DNA from: Paludibacteraceae bacterium | GTDB lineage: Bacteria; Bacteroidota; Bacteroidia; Bacteroidales; Paludibacteraceae | DNA length: 46,564 nucleotides | Reading direction: 5' to 3' | Assembly (NCBI GenBank): GCA_017417025.1 | Contig: JAFPZY010000039.1 | Location: 1-46,564 of the forward strand | Notes under the pieces: model-generated | The model's database searches: none | Told to the model about the DNA's origin: nothing | What the model saw: only the letters and a program-made list of their open reading frames with translations | Program-made: the position numbers and the translations under genes | Part shown: positions 41,872-46,564 of the stretch, piece by piece | Layout: every line of letters starts with the position of its first letter | Numbering within the stretch: the first letter of the stretch is position 1

Positions 41872-43725
41872 TTATAAGGCTTTTACGTGTTCTACTATAC
41901 GTTCAACCGCGAAGGGCTGACCCATTATCTCGTTGTACTGCTTGAAGTCCACGCCCTGAACTTTCGAGCGCAGCAGGGTGGCAAACTGGCCGTTGTTCAG
42001 CTCGCATACCACCACTTTCTTGTAGCGGCGGAGCACTTCGGCTGTGTTCTTGGGCAGCGGGTTGATGTAGTTGAAGTGTGCCAGTGCGCAGTTCAGCTCG
42101 TTGGCGGCTGCGTGCAGGTGTCCTTCGGTCGAGCCCCAACCTACTAATAGTGTGTCGCTTGCGGCATTGCCCTGCACTTTCAGTTCGGGTATCTTGTTGG
42201 CCACCTGGTCCACTTTGGCCTGGCGTGCTTTCACCATGCGCTCGTGGTTCTCGGGGTTGGTGGAGATGGCTCCGGTCTTGCTGTCGCGCTCCAGACCTAT
42301 GTTGCGGTGTTCATAGCCTTCCATTCCGGGCACTGCCCAGTAGCGGATGCTGTTCTCGTCGCGGAGGGCGGCGTTGTAGTGTCCTTTCAGTTCTGCGGGC
42401 ACGCCCTGGGGCTTTATCTCCGGCAGTTCGGCAAGCTTGGGCAGTTTCCACAGGCCTGTGCCGTTGGCAAGATAAGTGTCGGTCATAAGGATGACGGGTG
42501 TCATGTTCTCCAGCGCTATCTTGCAGGCTTCGTAGGCGTACTGGAAGCAGTTGGCGCTTGTCGAGGCGGCTATAACCACTGCCGGACATTCGCCGTTGCG
42601 CCCATATACGGCCTGCATCAGGTCGGTTTGCTCCGTCTTGGTGGGCAGACCGGTGGACGGACCGCCGCGCTGAACGTCTATCACAACCAGCGGCAGTTCG
42701 GCCATCACAGCCAGACCTACGGCTTCGCTCTTCAGGCTCAGACCCGGGCCGGAGGTGCTGGTGCAGGCCAGGTCGCCGGCAAACGATGCGCCTATGGCGG
42801 TGCAAACGCCTGCTATCTCGTCTTCTGCCTGAACCACCATCACACCCATGTCCTTCCTTGCTGCCAGCTCGTGCATGATGTCGGTGGCGGGGGTGATAGG
42901 ATAGCTGCCCAGGAAGAGCTTCTTGCCGCATTTGTGCGCGGCGGCAATCAGTCCCCATGCCGTGGCTTTGTTGCCGGCTATAGAGGTGTAGGTGCCGTGG
43001 GCGAGGTCTTCGGCTTTCTCAACGGTGATGGTGTTGATGTTCATCGCCGTGTTGTTGCCGTAGTTGTAGCCGTCGGTCAGCACTTTCACGTTGGGGGCTA
43101 TCAGGGCTGGTTTCTTCGCGAACTTGCCTTCAAGGAAGTGTATGGCTTTGTCTATCGGGCGGCTGAAGAGCCAGCATACTACGCCTAAGGCAAACATGTT
43201 GCGCGATTTCAGAACGGCCTTGTTGTCCATGCCGCTGTCTTTCAGGCTCTCTTTGGTGAGCTGGGTCAGGGGAACGGGAACAATCTGCACCGTCTCCGGA
43301 ATACCGAGCTCGGTGAAGGGGTTGTCGGTCTTGTAGAGGGCTTTCTCAAGGTCCTTGTCGGTGAAGGAGTCCGTATCTACAATCACCACGGCGTTCTTCG
43401 TGAACATGCTCTCCGTCTCGTCGTAGCGCGCACCGGCAACATTGAACTTGCTGCCTAATGTGCACACTTTCAGCGCGGCGGCGTTCATAGCCACAATCAC
43501 GTCTGCCTTGTCTCCGGGCGTATAAACGCCGTTGCCCAGACATACTTGGAATCCACTCACTCCGCCTAATGTGCCTTGCGGAGCACGAATCTCTGCGGGG
43601 AAGTCGGGAAGGGTGGAAATCTCATTCCCTAAAATGGCGCTCAGCGACGAGAACATGTTTCCCGTCAGCTGCATGCCGTCACCCGAGTCACCGCAGAATC
43701 GAACTACAACAGTTTGCTTTTGCAT
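41872..43725 (-). CDS. korA: 2-oxoglutarate (2-oxoacid):ferredoxin oxidoreductase, fused gamma-alpha subunit
   Basis: A fusion of the gamma domain (about residues 1-190, starting VVRFCGDSGDGMQLTGNMFS) and the alpha domain (about 230-610, with YPITPATDIMHELAAR and TSTSGPGLSLKSEAVGLA). The domain order and length of 617 residues match the KorA of Bacteroidales. It forms the complex with KorB. No separate ferredoxin-like delta gene is found beside it. It has a strong promoter on the minus strand at 43812-43842. Confidence 0.93.
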   Translation of the reverse strand: MQKQTVVVRFCGDSGDGMQLTGNMFSSLSAILGNEISTLPDFPAEIRAPQGTLGGVSGFQVCLGNGVYTPGDKADVIVAMNAAALKVCTLGSKFNVAGARYDETESMFTKNAVVIVDTDSFTDKDLEKALYKTDNPFTELGIPETVQIVPVPLTQLTKESLKDSGMDNKAVLKSRNMFALGVVCWLFSRPIDKAIHFLEGKFAKKPALIAPNVKVLTDGYNYGNNTAMNINTITVEKAEDLAHGTYTSIAGNKATAWGLIAAAHKCGKKLFLGSYPITPATDIMHELAARKDMGVMVVQAEDEIAGVCTAIGASFAGDLACTSTSGPGLSLKSEAVGLAVMAELPLVVIDVQRGGPSTGLPTKTEQTDLMQAVYGRNGECPAVVIAASTSANCFQYAYEACKIALENMTPVILMTDTYLANGTGLWKLPKLAELPEIKPQGVPAELKGHYNAALRDENSIRYWAVPGMEGYEHRNIGLERDSKTGAISTNPENHERMVKARQAKVDQVANKIPELKVQGNAASDTLLVGWGSTEGHLHAAANELNCALAHFNYINPLPKNTAEVLRRYKKVVVCELNNGQFATLLRSKVQGVDFKQYNEIMGQPFAVERIVEHVKAL

Positions 43726-43811
43726 GACAAAATGTGTTTTTTGTTGGTTTTATTTGGTGTTTTGTTGGTGTTTCCTGTGTGTGGTTTTTTGCGGTTTTGC
43801 AAAAAACGGCA

Positions 43812-43842
43812 CAAAGTTACATTCTTTTTTTCAATCTTCCAA
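43812..43842 (-). promoter_or_regulatory. Promoter of the korAB operon
   Basis: TTG (43842-43840) and TAACTTTG (43819-43812) on the minus strand, 20 bp apart, giving a leader of about 80 nt before the korA ATG at 43725. Confidence 0.88.
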
Positions 43843-43930
43843 ATTTATTTATGCAAAAACAAAACTTGCAACGCCAAATGCCGCATATTGCCTGATTGTC
43901 TCTGCTGTATTACGCGTAAAAACGGGTCCG

Positions 43931-44329
43931 TCAGCGGAAACGGCCGTAGATGTATAGCGCGGCTTTCAGCAGAAGCAGCAGCACTGCAACGGCGAGAAGG
44001 GCGGCGCACCATTTGTACACCCCCGGTACATACCTCACTTGCCTTGTTTCGGTTCTTACCGTCTCCACTTGCACTGTGTCGGTGCGGAGCACTGCCTTGT
44101 CGCGCCACCGCGTGTGCCAGCGTTCCATATACACCGTGTCTGCACGGATGCGCACATACACGCTGTCGTGCACAAACACGCTGTCGCGCTGCATGTGCTC
44201 AGAACTCTGCAGATGCCTGCTGACGGTCGCGTTTTCTGTTGCAGAGCAGGCACTCAATGTCAGCATTAGTGCCGCAATGCTCAGTGCAGAAACGCTCCGG
44301 CGTAGTGATTTCGATGTAGTGTTCTTCAT
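43931..44329 (-). CDS. Lipoprotein with C-terminal TM segment (unimolecular spanin-like), 132 aa
   Basis: The N-terminus carries a lipoprotein signal with the lipobox LSAC (Cys-28). The middle (about 40-100) is polar and Thr/Val/Arg-rich (RDSVFVHDSVYVRIRADTVY), with no obvious enzyme motif. A TM helix of about 20 residues (WCAALLAVAVLLLLL, about 107-126) lies near the C-terminus and is followed by a few basic residues. A lipid anchor at one end and a TM helix at the other is the layout of phage u-spanins, which fuse outer and inner membranes during lysis. It begins inside the preceding DUF5675 gene, 131 nt before that stop. The spanin role is inferred from topology and context only. Confidence 0.7.
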   Translation of the reverse strand: MKNTTSKSLRRSVSALSIAALMLTLSACSATENATVSRHLQSSEHMQRDSVFVHDSVYVRIRADTVYMERWHTRWRDKAVLRTDTVQVETVRTETRQVRYVPGVYKWCAALLAVAVLLLLLKAALYIYGRFR

Positions 44330-44687
44330 TTTTGTGCTTGTTCAGTAGTTCAACAATCTCTTTTTCTGTGCGGCGCGAATTGAGCAGCGTGCTGCCGCTC
44401 AGTTTCCCCACCAGTATGCAGCCTGCGGTGTGGTCGCGGTTGTTGCCTGCGTGGATGCGTATGCCCTCGAAGCCCGGCACATAGTGCAGCAAGGGCAGCA
44501 CGCGCCCGAAGCGGGGCGATTGTGTTAGTGTTAGCCTGTACCACCCTAAGGGGACAGCCCCTTTGGGGTGCTGTGCGTTGGGTACTACGGGCGGCTCGAG
44601 TGTGTTGCACAGCGGCTTGTTGCCGATGAGCAGTGTGCCCCTTGTCTCCAGAGGCGAAAGACCGGTTCTTATCAATGAGAGTAACAT
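44199..44687 (-). CDS. DUF5675 family protein, 162 aa
   Basis: Residues 5-125 match DUF5675, a family often found in phage and prophage lysis-like regions. Landmarks are GTLLIGNKPLCNTLEPPV, GWYRLTLTQSPRFGRVLPLL and HAGNNRDHTAGCILVG. From about residue 126 (IEITTPERFC onward) the frame runs into the lipoprotein gene, so the last 35 residues are probably an unconstrained extension. The His, Asp and Cys of the HAGN...GCILVG block might form an active site, but no activity is known. It lies between a holin-like gene and the spanin-like gene. Confidence 0.8.
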   Translation of the reverse strand: MLLSLIRTGLSPLETRGTLLIGNKPLCNTLEPPVVPNAQHPKGAVPLGWYRLTLTQSPRFGRVLPLLHYVPGFEGIRIHAGNNRDHTAGCILVGKLSGSTLLNSRRTEKEIVELLNKHKNEEHYIEITTPERFCTEHCGTNADIECLLCNRKRDRQQASAEF

Positions 44688-44702
44688 AATATTTTTTAGT
44701 CT

Positions 44703-44895
44703 AAAGTTAAAAGTTAAAAGTCAAAAGACTGAAGTCAAAAGTCGAAAGTCGAAAGTCAAAAGCCTGAAATCGAAAGTCAAGGGCCAAAAGCCTGAAATCT
44801 GAGGTCACAAGCCGGTTATGTTTTGTGCAGTCGGAAGTAATTAGGCTTTCGACCTTCGACTTTCGACTTTCGACTAAAAGCTTTCGACTAAAATC
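44703..44895. repeat. Heptameric aaagtta/aaagtcg repeats with internal inverted symmetry
   Basis: About 200 bp of 7-bp units: aaagtta, then aaagtca and aaagtcg up to about 44780, and the complementary form cttcgac/tttcgac from about 44842 to 44895. The two arms could pair into a long imperfect hairpin. It lies between the holin-like and DUF5675 genes and abuts the holin stop codon. Confidence 0.85.
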
Positions 44896-44904
44896 TTTCG
44901 ACTA

Positions 44905-45093
44905 TCAATTCTCCATCGCCTTCATTCCGGTCAGTGCGCCGGCGAAGGTCAGTATCTCGCCGAAGGCGGCAAGCACGGTCGGGTCGATGACCCCCTGCGG
45001 GGGTACCAGGAACGCCGCTCCTATCAGCACGCATCCGAATACCACCGTCAGGGTCGCCAGACACAACTGCAATGATTTCTTTTTCTTTTTCAT
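44905..45093 (-). CDS. Small two-TM holin-like protein, 62 aa
   Basis: A basic start (MKKKKKSLQLCLA) leads into a first TM helix (about 9-30). A short Pro/Gly loop (VPPQGVIDPTVL) is followed by a second TM helix (about 42-58, GEILTFAGALTGMKAM). Size, two helices and basic terminus suit a class II holin or holin-like protein. It lies 19 bp after the upstream unrecognised gene and before DUF5675. Identity as a holin rests on topology and context. Confidence 0.65.
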   Translation of the reverse strand: MKKKKKSLQLCLATLTVVFGCVLIGAAFLVPPQGVIDPTVLAAFGEILTFAGALTGMKAMEN

Positions 45094-45112
45094 GCGCGTG
45101 TCTGTTTCAGGG

Positions 45113-45424
45113 TCAGCTGTTCAGTTTCTTGTACTCCATTGCGAACACGTATCCGTTCAGGGTGCTGTACTTCTGCTGGTTCTTGAAGGCTGCCAGCAGT
45201 GCCGCACTCTGCTGCGGGTCTGCCAGTGCTGCGGCTGCGTTGGCGCGGGCGGTGGCGAACTTGCTCTGCTGCGCCGTCTGTGCCTCGGTCGGGGCTTTGG
45301 TGCTCGGGTGGCAGCGCTTGCCGGTGAAGATTTTTCCGTTGCGGCTGAAGAAATACAAATCAGAGTGTTTGCACACTTTGCCTGACATGGACTCGATGAG
45401 TCCCATTGGTTTTACTTTTGCCAT
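45113..45424 (-). CDS. Conserved-looking protein of unknown function, 103 aa
   Basis: It begins MAKVKPMGLIESMSGKVC and has no signal peptide or TM segment. A small N-terminal beta region (DLYFFSRNGKIFTGKR) is followed by two helices rich in Ala/Gln (about 45-85) and an aromatic end (YSTLNGYVFAMEYKKLN). The chosen ATG is the start most compatible with the rest of the operon; a longer frame upstream lacks a sensible start. It occupies the position often held by an HU-like DNA-binding gene in related loci, but I do not see HU motifs. Confidence 0.6.
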   Translation of the reverse strand: MAKVKPMGLIESMSGKVCKHSDLYFFSRNGKIFTGKRCHPSTKAPTEAQTAQQSKFATARANAAAALADPQQSAALLAAFKNQQKYSTLNGYVFAMEYKKLNS

Positions 45425-45568
45425 AATAAAGTTAAGGTTTAGGTTAATGTTTTTTGTTTGTTTTTGTCTCCGGTTAAATACCGCCAGCACCTGTTTGTGT
45501 CGTCCTTGAGCCGGATCCATACCCGAAAGGCGGGTGTACTTGTGCTGCGGTTTTTCCGTTTGACGGTG

Positions 45569-45576
45569 CAAAGGTA
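45569..45576 (-). promoter_or_regulatory. -7 element of the lysis-like cassette promoter (no -33 box)
   Basis: TACCTTTG on the minus strand, followed by CACC. At the expected 20-bp distance no TTG is present. Five phased 10-bp repeats lie just upstream instead (45607-45656), which suggests an activator-dependent promoter. The leader to the ATG at 45424 is about 140 nt and contains a CCCG/CGGG hairpin. Confidence 0.6.
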
Positions 45577-45606
45577 CGATAGCGGGGATTGGCGTTGTCC
45601 CATTCC

Positions 45607-45656
45607 GGCACCATCTGACACCATCAGGCATCATTTGGTACACATTGGCACTATAT
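45607..45656. repeat. Five direct 10-bp repeats (GGCACCATnn type)
   Basis: Units start at 45607, 45617, 45627, 45637 and 45647 with no gaps. The first two match GRCACCATCW closely and the rest progressively less. They lie at about -38 to -87 relative to the predicted start of the lysis-like cassette on the minus strand, a typical activator position. Confidence 0.75.
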
Positions 45657-45674
45657 GTCCCCGCAAAGGGGGCG

Positions 45675-45869
45675 CTATGGGATATCTATCTCAAAAGTTT
45701 CGCAAATATACCTTACTGCGGCAGGCGGGAGCAGTTTCATGTTTTCCGCTCCCAACTTGCGCAAAGCCTTTTTATGTTCTTTGTGACTAAGCCAGCGGAA
45801 GAAAGTCCGACGGCTCACACCCGCACAGTCTGCCAACTCGGTACGGGTCATTGATTTGTATTTTGCCAT
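45675..45869 (-). CDS. DUF4248-like small helix-turn-helix protein, 64 aa
   Basis: A basic 64-residue protein. Residues 8-28 (TRTELADCAGVSRRTFFRWL) form a helix-turn-helix, and the C-terminal LLPPAAVRYICETFEIDIP fits the ending of DUF4248 proteins. In Bacteroidales such genes often head short cassettes near phage-lysis-like or HU-type genes. Its own start codon is inside one arm of a 13-bp inverted repeat. It may regulate the downstream cassette, which has a separate promoter region with phased repeats. Confidence 0.7.
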   Translation of the reverse strand: MAKYKSMTRTELADCAGVSRRTFFRWLSHKEHKKALRKLGAENMKLLPPAAVRYICETFEIDIP

Positions 45870-45980
45870 AATGCTATTTGTTGATTGTTAGACGAAAGCC
45901 CCGAATCAAAATCGGGACAATGGAAGAAAAAATCAGCCCGAACAGTATTCTGGAAAACTGACAACACATAGCATTATGGC
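45865..45980. repeat. Perfect 13-bp inverted repeat pair, inner
   Basis: GCCATAATGCTAT at 45865-45877 and its exact complement ATAGCATTATGGC at 45968-45980 flank 90 bp. The left arm covers the start codon of the DUF4248-like gene. The 90-bp interior shows a small CCCGA/TCGGG hairpin and no clear promoter. Confidence 0.85.
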
Positions 45981-45994
45981 GGCGGTCTTGCACA

Positions 45995-46117
45995 GGTATA
46001 ACACAAAAAGAGCAACGGCAAAAAGATGCTGTCGCTCACAACCAATCTATGTAACTCAATATGTGCCTTAAGTTCTCATTACATTATGTTAAGTCCTTTC
46101 TATCTTTGTGTTATACC
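45995..46117. repeat. Perfect 13-bp inverted repeat pair, outer
   Basis: GGTATAACACAAA at 45995-46007 and TTTGTGTTATACC at 46105-46117 flank 97 bp. The right arm supplies TTTG of a plus-strand -7-like box TATCTTTG (46101-46108). If the segment were inverted, that box would be rebuilt facing the DUF4248 gene. The -33 position is weak (ATT). Confidence 0.85.
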
Positions 46118-46130
46118 ATTTCTTTCTATA

Positions 46131-46163
46131 TCTCCCCCGCATGTTTGGTGCATGCGGGGGAGA
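46131..46163. terminator. Strong hairpin after the outer-membrane protein gene
   Basis: A perfect 13-bp stem TCTCCCCCGCATG/CATGCGGGGGAGA with a 7-nt loop, 44 bp beyond the stop of the minus-strand gene at 46207. There is no T-run on either side, so it may be an mRNA-stabilising hairpin rather than a classic terminator. Confidence 0.6.
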
Positions 46164-46206
46164 GTCAGGCAAAGATTTTCTCAAAGAAGCCTGACTGTTT
46201 ATTCAC

Positions 46207-46564
46207 TTATTTTGCACCACTCAAGATACCATTTTCTTTGTCCTCGTTGTTGATGCGCTTATTTTCGCGTGTCGAGGCTCTCGACCCGAAATCGAGGTTG
46301 CAATGAAAGTTGAGAATGAGCATCTGGCGGAAGTCGCGCATCTCGGCGTGCTGTGTGTTCGGGGCAAGAGCGGAGAGGTCTTTGGTCTCGATGCTGTAGC
46401 CCTTGACGGAGAAGGGATTCATCAGCATCGCACGGAAGCCCCATTTGTCGGCATTGTAACCGAGCCCGATATGATGGTAGAACTCGCCGTACTCCAGCGT
46501 CTCGCCCCAGAGGTTATTGTAGCGCGTGGTCACCTCGCCGAAGAACTGCCAACCGTTGTACATG
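46207..46564 (-). CDS. Outer-membrane beta-barrel protein, C-terminal part (runs off the window)
   Basis: The frame is open to the window edge, so only the last 118 residues or so are visible. Alternating aromatic strands (WQFFGEVTTRYNNLWG, GEFYHHIGLGYNADKWGF, LILNFHCNLDFG) and the ending KRINNEDKENGIL are typical of the outer-membrane beta-barrel family (PF14905-like) of Bacteroidales, which resembles TonB-dependent receptors. The start seen at 46563 is probably not the true start. The substrate is unknown. Confidence 0.8.
   Translation of the reverse strand, partial: MYNGWQFFGEVTTRYNNLWGETLEYGEFYHHIGLGYNADKWGFRAMLMNPFSVKGYSIETKDLSALAPNTQHAEMRDFRQMLILNFHCNLDFGSRASTRENKRINNEDKENGILSGAK

Overview
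The window is a chromosomal stretch from a member of the Bacteroidales (phylum Bacteroidota), most likely a gut or oral commensal. Three things support this. Promoters have the Bacteroidota form TTG-N20-TAnnTTTG, and I find nine with exact 20-nt spacing. Many genes belong to families typical of this order: DUF4837, DUF4248, DUF5675, fused gamma-alpha KorA, InlB-repeat surface proteins, and a beta-barrel ending in NNEDKENGIL. Respiration appears menaquinone-based (menG, menA). No transposase, integrase, rRNA or CRISPR array was seen.

Layout. 1-5.0 kb holds the end of a Bro-N/antirepressor-like gene, a 1389-residue secreted InlB-repeat protein and a 40-residue peptide gene. 5.0-6.2 kb has no credible gene but carries several unrelated tandem repeats (9, 11, 19 and 23 bp units). 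6.2-18.5 kb is a plus-strand housekeeping block: TPR membrane protein, ribH, an ACT-less aspartokinase, a YitT protein, an NDP-sugar pyrophosphorylase, galE, manA, menG, menA, tRNA-Gly(CCC), an M16 protease, an SDR and hpt. 18.5-19.3 kb contains a likely free-standing ncRNA with its own promoter and terminator. 19.3-20.2 kb is an outer-membrane protein. 20.4-23.8 kb (minus) is pyrG, a DUF4837 lipoprotein and a YgjP-type metalloprotease.

23.8-33.7 kb (minus) is visibly more A+T-rich and accessory. Two promoters lead into a second Bro-N gene, then a HEPN-MNT pair, a decayed ORF6N/DUF1016 chimera, a HigB/RelE-type toxin with an unusual antitoxin, and finally a 2099-residue secreted InlB/CBM-like protein. 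The 5' leader of that giant gene (5' UTR plus signal-peptide codons) occurs three times. One copy is the real gene start. The other two are orphan truncated leaders placed just before the HEPN-MNT and HigB modules. The same Bro-N plus InlB-protein pairing occurs at the left edge of the window.

33.9-40.8 kb (plus) holds a FucI/AraA-like isomerase, a small secreted protein, cdd, an LptF/G permease, ribBA and a His/Tyr/Trp-rich secreted protein with a Ser/Arg repeat tail. 40.8-43.7 kb (minus) is the korAB 2-oxoacid:ferredoxin oxidoreductase operon. 43.9-45.9 kb (minus) is a compact cassette that resembles a phage lysis module: DUF4248, an unrecognised 103-residue protein, a two-TM holin-like protein, DUF5675, and a lipoprotein with a C-terminal TM segment (unimolecular-spanin topology). 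It is preceded by a promoter with no -33 box but five phased 10-bp repeats, and by two consecutive 13-bp inverted-repeat pairs. The window ends in the C-terminus of an outer-membrane beta-barrel protein.

Three unrelated secreted proteins in the window end in the same short C-terminal motif, which suggests a common export or anchoring signal.
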